A program made the translations under genes and the position numbers. Below the pieces are notes generated by a model. It was not told the DNA's origin. It saw nothing but the letters and a program-made list of their open reading frames with translations, and did no database searches. DNA of 64,000 bases from Phycisphaerae bacterium (GTDB taxonomy: Bacteria; Planctomycetota; Phycisphaerae; Phycisphaerales; UBA1924), in the NCBI GenBank assembly GCA_030432905.1, contig JAUILU010000003.1, forward strand, positions 62,001 to 126,000, in the 5' to 3' direction. Positions 52,288-62,219 of this stretch are shown here, piece by piece; position 1 is the first letter of the stretch; the number at the start of each line of letters is the position of its first letter.

Positions 52288-53178
52288 ATGCCCGAAGACC
52301 ACGGACCAGCCCGCGAAGTCGCGCCGTGGAAGGACAAACTCCACGAGATCATTTTCGAGGCCGACACCCCTGCTGGCAAGGCCTTTGACGTCTCGCTGAT
52401 CGTCATCATCCTGCTCTCGGTCGTGGTTGTGATCGTCAGCACGATGCCCTCGGCCCAGGCAGAGCCATACAGAACGCTTTACCTCTCACTCGAATGGATC
52501 TTCACCGCCGCGTTCCTCGTCGAGTACGTGCTCAGATTGATAATCGTCCGCAGGCCGCTGCGCTACGTGTTCTCTTTCTACGGCATCATCGACCTGCTCT
52601 CGATCCTCCCCGCCTTCATCGGGCTGATCCCGGGCAGCAGCGCCGACAAGCTCATGGTCATCCGCACGCTCAGGCTCCTACGGATCTTCCGGGTCTTCAA
52701 GCTCACGCGGTATCTGAGCGAGGCGTCCGCGCTCCGCGAGGCGATGCGTCTCAGTCGCCACAAGCTCGCGGTGTTCATGACGACCGTGCTCATCGTTGTG
52801 CTTATCGCCAGCGCACTCATGCATGTGATCGAAACTCAGCCGAGCGTTAAGTTCCCGAACGGCAATCCGGGATTTAACACGTTGCCAGACTCGCTGTACT
52901 GGGCGGTGATCACCATGACCACCGTCGGCTACGGCGACGTCGTGCCTTTCACGGGTGCCGGTAAGGTCATCACCATGGCGCTCGTGCTGGTCGGCTACTC
53001 GATCATCATCGTCCCGACCGGTATCCTCACCGCTGAGATCGCAAGCACAAACAAGAAAAAAGTCGTCACGACACGAGCGTGCCCCTCCTGTATGAAAGAG
53101 GGGCACGACATCGACGCTATCTTTTGCAAACGCTGCGGCGAGCCGCTGGAATCAACGGCTACCGACTCAGCGATCTAG
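52288..53178 (+). CDS. Voltage-gated potassium channel with C-terminal zinc ribbon
   Basis: This 296-aa six-helix channel has S1-S3 hydrophobic segments, a voltage-sensor S4 with spaced arginines (MVIRTLRLLRIFRVFKLTRY), a pore loop with the K+ filter TMTTVGYGDV, and S6 (VITMALVLVGYSIIIVPTGI). A cytoplasmic zinc ribbon follows: ACPSCMKEGHDIDAIFCKRCGE. The ribbon is unusual for small Kv channels and may gate or tether it. It is divergent from the LysW operon and convergent with the degenerate HtrA gene. Confidence 0.9.
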   Translation: MPEDHGPAREVAPWKDKLHEIIFEADTPAGKAFDVSLIVIILLSVVVVIVSTMPSAQAEPYRTLYLSLEWIFTAAFLVEYVLRLIIVRRPLRYVFSFYGIIDLLSILPAFIGLIPGSSADKLMVIRTLRLLRIFRVFKLTRYLSEASALREAMRLSRHKLAVFMTTVLIVVLIASALMHVIETQPSVKFPNGNPGFNTLPDSLYWAVITMTTVGYGDVVPFTGAGKVITMALVLVGYSIIIVPTGILTAEIASTNKKKVVTTRACPSCMKEGHDIDAIFCKRCGEPLESTATDSAI

Positions 53179-53184
53179 TTCGGA

Positions 53185-54000
53185 TTACTCTTCATCTTCG
53201 AGCAGCGACATCGCATCGGCGGTTGCCTTTGCGACCTCTTCGGCGGGCAGGACAGCCCAGATGTACGACTCGGACCAGCTGCCGCCCATGCCGCCGGTCG
53301 CTTCGAGTTCGTCCGAGTCAGGCATCTGTGTGATCACGAGACCGACAAACGCGCCGGTGCGATCAACCGCGGGCAGGCCGACCTCTAGAGAGTTGGTGCT
53401 GATGTAGAGCAGGTCCCTCGGCGTGCTCAGTTCGGCGCTGATGTGCGCTTCGTTGACGACCGGAGCCCTTGCAAAGAATTCGCCTAAGCGGGTGAGTTGG
53501 AAAACAGACTGACCGGGAATCGGCCGCTCGGTGTCGGCGGAGATATCAAGAAATTTCAGCGGTTCGGCGGGCTTCTCGTCGAGCGTGAGCCAGCACAGAT
53601 CGCGATCGGAGTCGCGCGCGACGATCGTCGCGTCGAGCCCTTCGGTGTCGTCACCGATGAGGACCTTGATGTCGCGGATGGTGGTCTGAGCACCGCCGTA
53701 CATCCGGCCATAGAGACCGCCCATCATCGAGTTCGCCAGCAGCACGTTGCCGTCTTCGCTGATGATCGTGCCCGACATCTCCATCTCGTGCTCTTCGGGC
53801 TCGCCGCCCCAGGGGCTCTCCATGGTCATCACACACTTGACGCGGACCAGGCTGTCGAGGGTGGCCTCGGTGATCGCCTGATACTGTTCGCCGCGGGCGC
53901 GTTCTTCGTCGGTCGCAATCTGTGCACTGGCGGTAAACCCGCAAGCCAGGCACGCAGACACAGCGGCGGCACAAGAAATGGTTGACATACGCAGTTTCAT
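53185..54000 (-). CDS. Degenerate HtrA-like protein (catalytic residues lost)
   Basis: This exported ~271-aa protein keeps the outline of a trypsin-like HtrA domain but not its catalytic residues. Where the active protein has VLTNAHVTD it reads VLLANSMMGG (no His); the Asp region survives as ARDSDRDLCWLTL; the Ser loop GNSGGPL is replaced by LEVGLPAVDRTGAF. The ATG at 54000 has AGGAAG upstream and starts a signal peptide (TISCAAAVSACLACGFTASA). It directly follows the active HtrA gene, so it may be a regulatory or scaffolding partner of it. Confidence 0.7.
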   Translation of the reverse strand: MKLRMSTISCAAAVSACLACGFTASAQIATDEERARGEQYQAITEATLDSLVRVKCVMTMESPWGGEPEEHEMEMSGTIISEDGNVLLANSMMGGLYGRMYGGAQTTIRDIKVLIGDDTEGLDATIVARDSDRDLCWLTLDEKPAEPLKFLDISADTERPIPGQSVFQLTRLGEFFARAPVVNEAHISAELSTPRDLLYISTNSLEVGLPAVDRTGAFVGLVITQMPDSDELEATGGMGGSWSESYIWAVLPAEEVAKATADAMSLLEDEE

Positions 54001-54039
54001 CTGATTCTTCCTATTCAAAGTTCGCTCACTGAGTCTCAT

Positions 54040-56151
54040 TTAGTCGCTTGATTCGGCCTGTTCGTCTTCGTCTTCTTCGAGCTCAACCGGTTTCCAGTTC
54101 GGCTCGACGAATTTAAACGACGAATCATAACCGCGGAGGATCTCAAACACGACACGGTCGGGCTGCTCGGATTCGATCCGCTCCATCACACGCTCAAAGT
54201 CGCGTGTGCCCTTGATATCCTCGCCGTCGATCCGGTGGATCAGGCTGTCCATCGTGATACCCGCAGTCTCGGCCCAACCAGCCGATTCCGTAGAGAGCAC
54301 GATGACGCCCTTGACGTCCTCGTCCCACCGGCGATCGTCACGGTCGAAAAACGTCACGGCCCTAACCGAAAGACCGAAATCGCTGCTGCTGACCCGGCGG
54401 GCTTCCTCCGGAGTTGTTCGGCTTCTCTCAAGCTCGACAGTGCAGCTCATCAGCTCACCGCCGCGCACAAACCCGATCTCGGCCTCATCGCCCACGGACT
54501 TGTTGCGCACAGCCCGAAAGAGCAGACCGGACTGCTCGACAACGCGGGGCTTGATGTCCTCGCCGTCGAATGACACGATCACATCGCCGGCTTTGAGATC
54601 CGACTCGGCGGCGATCGACCGGGGGTAGACGCGCGTAATCCGGAAGCCGCCTTGCTGCTCCAGCCCCATCTTCGCGGCTAGCTCGGGCACGACCGGCTGG
54701 GTCGCGATGCCAATCCACGCTTTCGGAAGCTCGCGGGGAGGGTCTGGGCGTTCGACTTCTTCGGTATCGAACAGCGTGACAAAGTTCTTCCCGTTGCGGT
54801 CAAACTCGACCAGCAGACTCTCTGGTCGCTCGCCGGCCTTGTCTTGTTCGAGGAACGCGTCGTACTTCTGCAGCATGTCGTCGAACGATTCGATCGGTTC
54901 GCCGTCGATGCCGATGAGGACATCGCCCCACGAAACCGGGACCTCGGCGAGCGAGGCCGGCCCGCCCGAGCGGACACCCGAAATCAGCACGCCCTTGTCG
55001 GAATCGAACCTGCGAGTCCTGGCCATGTAAGGCGTGATCTCACGGAGGCTCATGCCCCACTCTCGCAGGTACACCTGCTTGCCCGTGTCGGGCAGGAGCG
55101 GGTCGAGCGTCACACCTATGTCCATCTCTTCGTCGTTGCGGAGCACGGTCAGGTTGAGCACATCGCCCGGCTTACCTTCAGAGAACAGCGACATGATCTG
55201 CGGGATCTGCTCCGGGTAGTCGACCGTGAATCGCTCGCCGTTGACCGCGAGAATCACGTCGCCCGCGTGCAGCCCGGCTTCCGCGGCCGGCCCGTCGGAC
55301 GTTACCGAATCAACGAACACGCCCTCGGTGTAGCCCGTGCGTTCGAGATGCAGTAGATCGACTTCAATCGTCGTGCGTGCGACCTCGCCGTGCTCGCCGA
55401 GTTCTTTCGCCACGGCCTTGGCCAAGTTCGAAGGAGTCGCAAATCCAGCGCCTGACCCGCCTCGCGTGTTGACACCGATGATCTGGCCGTAGATGTTGAC
55501 GAGCGGCCCGCCCGAGTTGCCCGGGTTGATCAGCGCATCGTGCTGGATCCAGTTGGTCAGCATCCCGCTTCGGTTGCCCGAGAGGTACATGGGCGTGAAC
55601 TCGTCGTCGGCGCCCGAGGTGAAGACACGGTCGGTGTTGGAAACGATGCCGTAGGTCACTGTCCGGTCGAGCGCGTAAGGCGAGCCCATCGCGAGGACTT
55701 GATCGCCGACCTCGAGCGTGTCCGAATCGCCGAACGTGGCAAACGGCAGATCTTTGTCGCCTTCGAGCGCATCCATATCCAGTTGAAGCACAGCCAGGTC
55801 GGTCATCGGGTCTTCGCCCACAAGTGTCGCTGGGACACGCCGTTTGTCGGCGAGCGTGCACCAGAACTCGATGCCGGAGTCGGTCACGTGCGCGTTGGTC
55901 AGGACGAGGCCCTCGGGCGAGATGACCGTGCCGCTGCCGTTGGACTGGTACCGGCTCTCTTGGCCGCCCCAGTAGCTGACGCCTGTCACCTCGACGTGAA
56001 CGAGCGACGGGAAGACTGCATCGCGCGCCTCGGTCAGCATCTGCCGGAACCCCTCGCGGTAGTCCGACGACCCGGCGCCCGCACCAACCTGACACCCGCC
56101 GGCACCGATGACGAACGCCAAAGCACATACACTCGCACTGGATCGAATCAT
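54040..56151 (-). CDS. HtrA/Deg-family serine protease with four PDZ domains
   Basis: Triad intact: His in LVLTNAHVTDS, Asp in DPMTDLAVLQ, Ser in INPGNSGGPLVN. Four PDZ-like domains follow at about residues 260-345, 360-440, 475-580 and 590-690 (for example LHAGDVILAVNGERF, LKAGDVIVSFDGEDI). The N-terminus (ALAFVIGAGGCQVG) could be a lipoprotein signal. It is longer than typical two-PDZ Deg enzymes (~480 aa). It is co-directional with and 39 bp from its degenerate relative. Likely role: envelope protein quality control. Confidence 0.9.
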   Translation of the reverse strand: MIRSSASVCALAFVIGAGGCQVGAGAGSSDYREGFRQMLTEARDAVFPSLVHVEVTGVSYWGGQESRYQSNGSGTVISPEGLVLTNAHVTDSGIEFWCTLADKRRVPATLVGEDPMTDLAVLQLDMDALEGDKDLPFATFGDSDTLEVGDQVLAMGSPYALDRTVTYGIVSNTDRVFTSGADDEFTPMYLSGNRSGMLTNWIQHDALINPGNSGGPLVNIYGQIIGVNTRGGSGAGFATPSNLAKAVAKELGEHGEVARTTIEVDLLHLERTGYTEGVFVDSVTSDGPAAEAGLHAGDVILAVNGERFTVDYPEQIPQIMSLFSEGKPGDVLNLTVLRNDEEMDIGVTLDPLLPDTGKQVYLREWGMSLREITPYMARTRRFDSDKGVLISGVRSGGPASLAEVPVSWGDVLIGIDGEPIESFDDMLQKYDAFLEQDKAGERPESLLVEFDRNGKNFVTLFDTEEVERPDPPRELPKAWIGIATQPVVPELAAKMGLEQQGGFRITRVYPRSIAAESDLKAGDVIVSFDGEDIKPRVVEQSGLLFRAVRNKSVGDEAEIGFVRGGELMSCTVELERSRTTPEEARRVSSSDFGLSVRAVTFFDRDDRRWDEDVKGVIVLSTESAGWAETAGITMDSLIHRIDGEDIKGTRDFERVMERIESEQPDRVVFEILRGYDSSFKFVEPNWKPVELEEDEDEQAESSD

Positions 56152-56384
56152 CTATAAACCTCTAACACCGCACAGGTGCGATTCAACAACTATTCATGGG
56201 TATGCAGAACTCTAACGCATCCCGCCGGTACGGATCCTAGCAGAAACAAGAACCGGTCGCGGCCAGACAAAGTACCTATACAACCGAACCTTCTGTAGTC
56301 GATGGACTTAAGAAGCCGTAAAATCCAACCGGAACGAATCCCAACGAACCCAGCAAGGCATTCTGGCCTCCTCGGAGCCACTTT

Positions 56385-57311
56385 TTGATCGAGACCAGCG
56401 AAATCCGTGTGGACTACGGCGAGGTGAACGCCGTCGCCGATCTCACCCTCTACGTCGGAGAGGGCGAGGTGTTCGGGCTCATCGGCCCGAACGGCGCGGG
56501 CAAGACCAGCCTCATCCGTGTCCTGGCGACGCTCAGTGAACCGACCTACGGCGACGCGAGCATCGCGGGCTTCAACGTCTTCGAGCAACGCACACAGGCA
56601 CGCCGGCAGATCGGCTACATGCCCGACCTCGCGCCTGTCTTCAAGGATCTGCGCTGCTGGGAGTTCCTCGACATGTTCGCCGCGTCGTACAAACTACCAC
56701 GAAGCGAACGCAGAGCACAGGTCGCAAGAGTGCTCGAAGTCGTCAACCTCACCGCCAAACGTAACGCGATGGCCGGCACACTCAGCCGGGGCATGACACA
56801 GCGGCTCGTCCTCGCAAAGACGCTCCTGCACGACCCTGCGGTGCTTCTGCTCGACGAGCCTGCCAGCGGCCTCGACCCGATCGCACGAATCGACCTTCGC
56901 AACCTGCTGCGCGATCTTGCAACGCAAGGCAAGACCGTGCTTATCAGCTCGCACATCCTCAACGACCTCAACGAGTTTTGCACCTCGATCGGCATCATGG
57001 AGCAGGGCAACCTCGTTATCTCTGGTGCGATCGACGACCTCGTCGGCAAGCTCAACACGCACAGAAGGTACATCCTCACCACGTTTGGAGCCGCCGAGTC
57101 GGCCTCAGAGTTACTGAACAATCACGCGGGCATCAGCCGGGTTGAAACCAAAGACAACCGGTGCGAGTTCGATTCACTGCTCGACGACGAGGGCATCGCG
57201 ACGCTGCTGGCTTCGCTCGTGCAGTCCGGGGTGCCGATCACCGCGTTCTACGAGCAACGACGGGGCATCGAAGAACTCCTCGTCCAAACCGGCGCGACGG
57301 AGGTGTCATGA
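56385..57311 (+). CDS. ABC transporter ATP-binding protein
   Basis: This 308-aa ATPase has Walker A GLIGPNGAGKTSLIR, signature LSRGMTQRLVLAKTLL, Walker B VLLLDEPASGLDP and the switch His in ISSHIL. The start is TTG with CGGAG about 8 nt upstream. Its stop overlaps the permease ATG (ATGA), so the pair forms one exporter of the ABC-2 class (DrrA/NatA type). Substrate unknown. Confidence 0.93.
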   Translation: MIETSEIRVDYGEVNAVADLTLYVGEGEVFGLIGPNGAGKTSLIRVLATLSEPTYGDASIAGFNVFEQRTQARRQIGYMPDLAPVFKDLRCWEFLDMFAASYKLPRSERRAQVARVLEVVNLTAKRNAMAGTLSRGMTQRLVLAKTLLHDPAVLLLDEPASGLDPIARIDLRNLLRDLATQGKTVLISSHILNDLNEFCTSIGIMEQGNLVISGAIDDLVGKLNTHRRYILTTFGAAESASELLNNHAGISRVETKDNRCEFDSLLDDEGIATLLASLVQSGVPITAFYEQRRGIEELLVQTGATEVS

Positions 57312-58957
57312 TCGCATCATCCGGACGCCCCGAACTCAACCCGCTCTGGGTGCGTGGCTACCGCGAGCGGTGCCGACTCAAGCACATGCTCAGCTGGGGC
57401 ACCATCTGGATAACGCTCGCCACGTTCGTGTTTCTGGTGACCTACATAACTATGGTCGAGCAGGACGTATCCACCAAGGCCGAAGCTGCCAAGGCGGCCC
57501 TGCCCGGGATACTTGTCATTCAGGCGATCATCCTGATGCTCTTCGGCACGGGCGCTGTTGCGTCGGGCATCTCGCAGGACCGTGACGATGACCTGCTCAA
57601 CTACGTCCGCATGACTCCGATGAGTCCTACGGCAAAGGTCATCGGCTACCTCTTCGGCCTGCCCGCTCGCGAGTACCTGCTGTTCGCCGCGACCATGCCC
57701 CTGGTCATCATCATCGTCGCGATCAGCGGCTTCAGCCTGCTCACACTCTCGCACTTCTACCTTGTCTTCTTCACATCGGTGCTGGTCTATCACATGACCG
57801 CGCTCGTCGTCGGCATGGTCTCGCCCAAGCCCAGGCTCGCGTCGCTCATGTCGATGGGGCTCGTGATCCTGCTCTACTTTGCGCTCCCGAACCTCTCGCG
57901 CGTGGGCATCACGTTCTTCGAGTTCCTGACCATCCGGCCGACGTTCTTCGGTCTTGTCCAGCAAGAGCTACCCGAAGAGCTCCGCGCCCAGGTCGAGGCC
58001 AGCGGCATCGACACGTTCAGGCCTGTGCCCTTCTTCAACGGCGCGATCCGGCCCACGCTCTACTCGCTAATGGTGCAAGGCTTTCTCATCGTGACGATGT
58101 TCAGCATCGTCCACCGCAAGTGGCGCGACCAAGCCAGCCATATCTTCTCAAAACCCGGCGCACTCGCCGTCTTCTGCGGCGTCTCGGTTTTCACTTTCGC
58201 GAGCCTCTGGGCGATTGTTGCTCAAGACGACACATACAACCGACTCTTCGGCAGAGTCACAACAGACCGCATCCCTGAAACGTTCTATGTCCTGCTGATG
58301 ACGTGCACCATGATCGTGGGAGGCACGTACATTTTCCTCATCTGCACGATTACGCCGTCGAAAGATCTCGCGATGTCGGGCATCCGCCAGGCTAAACGGC
58401 TATGCCAGACCAGACTCTCACCGTTGTCAGATGCGGCATCCAGCCTGCCCGCGGCGATCGCGATGATCGTGATCAGCATCCTGTGCATTGCTGCGATCAT
58501 CTCACTCGCCGCAAGGCACGGCGACTACATAACCTCAGCTCCCGCTGTCCAGCCGGTTATCGCCTGGCTGCTCCTGTTCATAGGGATCGCGATCTTCGTG
58601 CAAGGCGCCGCCGAGAGCACAAGCACCCGCGTGTTCGGTGTCTGCGTGTTTGTGCTGTGGATGATCCCGTTCTTCTCGATGGTCATCCTGTTCGCGGCTT
58701 TCGAAGCGTTCGAGGCCGGGATGTACATCAGCCAACCCTTCCCGCCTGTCTCGCTCGGCTTCTCGACCGCTTGGATGCTCGAAACCACGGCACCCCCCGC
58801 GACATTCAACGGCGGTTTCAGGTTCATGCCGCGCGAAGACGAACTCACCGCCAACCCCGCGGGCATCGCGTTTACCGGCGCGATCGGCTATGCCGCTGCC
58901 GCAGTAGCCGTTCAAGCCCTGCGCTGGAAACGCCGTAATAAACTCTGGACCATCTAG
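57308..58957 (+). CDS. ABC-2 type permease
   Basis: This 549-aa membrane protein has about a dozen hydrophobic segments in two sets, consistent with an ABC-2 permease with an internal extension. Sequence after the first helix includes VASGISQDRDDDLLNYVRMT, typical of the cytoplasmic loop of such permeases. I start it at 57308, where the ATG overlaps the ATPase stop; the track start at 57161 runs through the ATPase gene. It probably pairs only with the upstream ATPase. Confidence 0.85.
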   Translation: MIASSGRPELNPLWVRGYRERCRLKHMLSWGTIWITLATFVFLVTYITMVEQDVSTKAEAAKAALPGILVIQAIILMLFGTGAVASGISQDRDDDLLNYVRMTPMSPTAKVIGYLFGLPAREYLLFAATMPLVIIIVAISGFSLLTLSHFYLVFFTSVLVYHMTALVVGMVSPKPRLASLMSMGLVILLYFALPNLSRVGITFFEFLTIRPTFFGLVQQELPEELRAQVEASGIDTFRPVPFFNGAIRPTLYSLMVQGFLIVTMFSIVHRKWRDQASHIFSKPGALAVFCGVSVFTFASLWAIVAQDDTYNRLFGRVTTDRIPETFYVLLMTCTMIVGGTYIFLICTITPSKDLAMSGIRQAKRLCQTRLSPLSDAASSLPAAIAMIVISILCIAAIISLAARHGDYITSAPAVQPVIAWLLLFIGIAIFVQGAAESTSTRVFGVCVFVLWMIPFFSMVILFAAFEAFEAGMYISQPFPPVSLGFSTAWMLETTAPPATFNGGFRFMPREDELTANPAGIAFTGAIGYAAAAVAVQALRWKRRNKLWTI

Positions 58958-58980
58958 CGGCTCAGATTATCACGAAGGGA

Positions 58981-61900
58981 CTAACAGCCCGCGTTGAAGT
59001 TTGTAATCCAAGCCGTGAAATCGGTCGGCGTGCAAGCACCGTCGCCGTTCTGGTCGCACCGCGGCAGATTCGCGTTGTATGCACCAATCCATGCCGTGAA
59101 ATCCGTTGGACTGAGCACGCCGTCGCCGTTGACATCAGCTAAACACTCATCGCATGCGTTATCGAGAACACAGAGCTCGACCTCGATAAACTCGTCGGCT
59201 TCCAGATTTGAATCGCCATCGCCAGCAGGGGCCTGAATCTGGAGCGCCCCGCCGTCGTCGGTCTGATACGCCCCCACCGCAAGGTAAACGGATTCCGGAA
59301 CGTTGCCGCCGAATTGTGCGTTCAGATCGATGAGACCCTCGACGACACCGCCGCGAACGACGGTCGCACTGACAGCGTCGAACCAGCCGGCGAACGAGTT
59401 GGTAGATTCAGCTCCTATGAACGCGTCCGAGCCCGCAACAAGTCCGCCCTTGGCCCACATCGCCGAACCGAGTTGGCCCGGCGTTTCGGCCAGGAGCAGG
59501 AAGTGGTCACGCGTCGTGGGCGTGGTCATTGCGACATAGAGTTGATCACCGTCGAGACCGGCGTAGAGCGAGAGGCCATCGCTTTGAGCGACCAGAGTGG
59601 CCGATGAGTCGAGCGATCCATCGATCGTGAACTTCAGCGGCTCGCCGCCCGACACCGCAAAGTGCCAGTCCTGGCCGTTGTTGTTGTCCCAGATGCCCGC
59701 GCTGTTGTTGAACACGATGTCGAGCTGCGTCGCGTTCGACGCAACGGGTACGGTGGTCGACCAGGTTTGCTCGGCCGCGTTATAGGTCATCGCGGGATCG
59801 GGCGAGACGACACTCGACCAGTTGTCGAATCCGACGTGCATAAGCACCGAGCCAGCACCCACCAATGGGCCGCCCGCCGGGTCGTATGTGACCGTGACGG
59901 ACTGACCGGCAACTGGCATCTCAGGGTCGAGCATGACACGGTCGCCGCCCGGGTTCGAGCCGTTGCCGTCGCCCACCCAGACGTGCTGGATCGGCGAGCG
60001 TTTGACGTTGCCGAGCGTATCAACCGCTTCGACGTAGTAGTCAACGAGCACCTCAGAAAGTCCCGAGACCTGCACGAAGTACTGGTCGGCGATGTCATCG
60101 GGCATCTCGAAGAAGTTGATGGACGGGTCGTTAAAGAAGTTGCCCGCAGGGAAGGCTCGGCCTGTCATCGGGAGACTCGTCCAGTCACCCGGGGTGCCAG
60201 CTGAGGTTGGCCGCCCGTCGTACGTCTCGTTGTGATAGTCATCCAGCGGGTTTTTACCGTCGGCGTCGATGCGGTATTTGAGAGTCACGGACGAAACGCC
60301 AGAGACGTCGTCAACGAACGTCCAGACATGGAAGTCGGTGGGCATCACGGTGGGCACAAAGCCGTGCGGCGAGCCAAAGTTCACCGAGCCCGGGTTCCAC
60401 GGGAAACGCTGCGGGATCCAGATCGTGGGTGGCGTTTGATCCACACCGGTCGGGATGACCTGCGCGGTGTGCTGGAGTGCTTCGTTGCACGCGATCGTGG
60501 GTTTGACCTCAAAGTCGAGCGATGTGCCGTAGTACATATAGCCCGAGTTGAGTGCGCCGAGGAAGAAATGCCACGCACGCTCGGCGGGGCGCGATGTTGC
60601 ACTGGGTGAAACAACATCCGCGATCCGGACTGGCAGGCCGTTGTCGGTCGAAATCTGCTCGGCGGTATCGACATGATTCTGGGCCGCGGTGATCACGGCC
60701 CAGTTGCGGATGTCCTCGGCCCAGCCGTTCTCGATATCGATCTGCCCCTGTGCGTTGACGGGCGGGTAGTTCCAATTGAGGAACGTGGGCGAACCGAAGT
60801 CGCCGTCGGCGTTGACCCACGCGCCGTCCTCAATGTGGACAACGTCGTCGGCAGGAACCGGGTGATCCGCGAGATACTCTTCGACAACCGTCGCGTGGTA
60901 GCCCTGTGACTGAGCAGATGTAACAAGATTGGGTGTTGCCTCGAGGTAGTACGAGAATCCACCCCCGAAGAAATTGTCGCCGTCGTGAACGAGACTCACG
61001 AGCATCGGACGCGAAGGGTCATTGCGGGTCTCGAGATCGCTAAAGAACGTCGTACCGATCGGGTTCGCGCCGTCCTCCCAGCTAATCGACTGACTCGACG
61101 GTACCGCGATGATCTCATAGAGCGTCGGGCTGTCGGGGTTCGATGCCGGGTCGGCGTAACGAACGCGGCGGGGCGTGAGCGAGAACGGGAAGGCCTCCGC
61201 TGGAGCACAACCGCGTGAGATCTGCCTGCGGTAGTACGCGTTTGCGCCCTGCGCAGGGTTGAGCTGATCGGCGAGATTGGGCGGCTCGCAGTTCACGCCT
61301 CCTGATCCGAACACAACCGGGAAGTCTTCGCACGCGCGGCTGATCTTCTCGGCGCTCACGATCGACCAGTCGACGCCCTCCTCGTCGAGCACCTTGACAA
61401 GCCGCTCCGAGAACGCCATCTCCGATGGGAAGAAGCCCTTGGACATCGGGGCGGTTGTGCCCCACGTCTGCGTGTACACGTGCTGATAGGCCTGGATCTC
61501 TTTGCGCTGCGTGCTCTCTTCGAGCAGGGGCATCAGGCTGTGGTGATACGGAAAAATAATCACATCAAGTCGAGGCTTGTTCTGGCCGATCGTGCGCCAA
61601 CTGCGTGCTTGCTGTTTCGGCTGGTTCCATGAAGGCGTGTAACCGAGCTGGTTGGCGCTGCCGAGCGACTCGATGTTCTGTATGAGCCCGCCCGAGTAAC
61701 TTATCTGAGCGCCGGCCTCGGGTGCCCAGCGGATCGCATCAATCGCGTCGCGTACTCGGTACTGGTATGCAGCCACGCGGTCGGCCTTCGAGAAGATCTC
61801 AACGAGGTCGTTCTCAGGGTTGCCGGCACCCGCGTTCTTGCGCTGGATCGACTCCCACGCGTTCTCGTACCGATCCGGTGCTCCGAACACTCGCGTCTGG

Positions 61901-62019
61901 TCGGGCCAGTAGATCGGCTGCTCCATGTGCCAGAGATAGGTAAAGTGCAGCGACTCCTGCGCCGCCACCGACATTGGCAATACTGCACCCAACACGACGG
62001 CACGATTGACCTTCATCAC
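58981..62019 (-). CDS. Secreted GH57-like glycoside hydrolase with starch-binding-like module and GC-type dockerin
   Basis: This 1012-aa exported enzyme has GH57-type motifs: LHFTYLWHMEQPIYWPDQ near the N-terminus, IFPYHHSLMPLLEE, and KGFFPSEMAFSERLVKVLDE, the region of the family's catalytic residues. At ~residues 700-790 a CBM25/26-like starch-binding module is visible (FNNSAGIWDNNNGQDWHFAV). A second beta domain and the full GC-dockerin tail (ADVNGDGVLSPTDFTAWI, DQNGDGACTPTDFTAWI, final NAGC) follow. It probably degrades alpha-glucan at the surface. Active-site assignment by eye is not certain. Confidence 0.82.
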   Translation of the reverse strand: MMKVNRAVVLGAVLPMSVAAQESLHFTYLWHMEQPIYWPDQTRVFGAPDRYENAWESIQRKNAGAGNPENDLVEIFSKADRVAAYQYRVRDAIDAIRWAPEAGAQISYSGGLIQNIESLGSANQLGYTPSWNQPKQQARSWRTIGQNKPRLDVIIFPYHHSLMPLLEESTQRKEIQAYQHVYTQTWGTTAPMSKGFFPSEMAFSERLVKVLDEEGVDWSIVSAEKISRACEDFPVVFGSGGVNCEPPNLADQLNPAQGANAYYRRQISRGCAPAEAFPFSLTPRRVRYADPASNPDSPTLYEIIAVPSSQSISWEDGANPIGTTFFSDLETRNDPSRPMLVSLVHDGDNFFGGGFSYYLEATPNLVTSAQSQGYHATVVEEYLADHPVPADDVVHIEDGAWVNADGDFGSPTFLNWNYPPVNAQGQIDIENGWAEDIRNWAVITAAQNHVDTAEQISTDNGLPVRIADVVSPSATSRPAERAWHFFLGALNSGYMYYGTSLDFEVKPTIACNEALQHTAQVIPTGVDQTPPTIWIPQRFPWNPGSVNFGSPHGFVPTVMPTDFHVWTFVDDVSGVSSVTLKYRIDADGKNPLDDYHNETYDGRPTSAGTPGDWTSLPMTGRAFPAGNFFNDPSINFFEMPDDIADQYFVQVSGLSEVLVDYYVEAVDTLGNVKRSPIQHVWVGDGNGSNPGGDRVMLDPEMPVAGQSVTVTYDPAGGPLVGAGSVLMHVGFDNWSSVVSPDPAMTYNAAEQTWSTTVPVASNATQLDIVFNNSAGIWDNNNGQDWHFAVSGGEPLKFTIDGSLDSSATLVAQSDGLSLYAGLDGDQLYVAMTTPTTRDHFLLLAETPGQLGSAMWAKGGLVAGSDAFIGAESTNSFAGWFDAVSATVVRGGVVEGLIDLNAQFGGNVPESVYLAVGAYQTDDGGALQIQAPAGDGDSNLEADEFIEVELCVLDNACDECLADVNGDGVLSPTDFTAWIGAYNANLPRCDQNGDGACTPTDFTAWITNFNAGC

Positions 62020-62219
62020 CCAAACTCCAACAAGCGACCTTGTCTCGATCCACCCAGGCCAAGTATAACGAGAACCAATCCGAATTTACTTACTAGTTCC
62101 GTGAACTAGCTCAGCCCGGCTTGTTGAATGATCCGCCGATCGTCCAAGATACATACTGGTTTATGACCCCAATCGCCTATAAACTCGATACGGGAACTCA
62201 AACTCGTGAGGAGTCACAC

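Noticed and set aside
57161-57307. Track start of the ABC permease at 57161
   Set aside because: It lies inside the ATPase gene in another frame; the ATG at 57308 overlapping the ATPase stop is the natural start.
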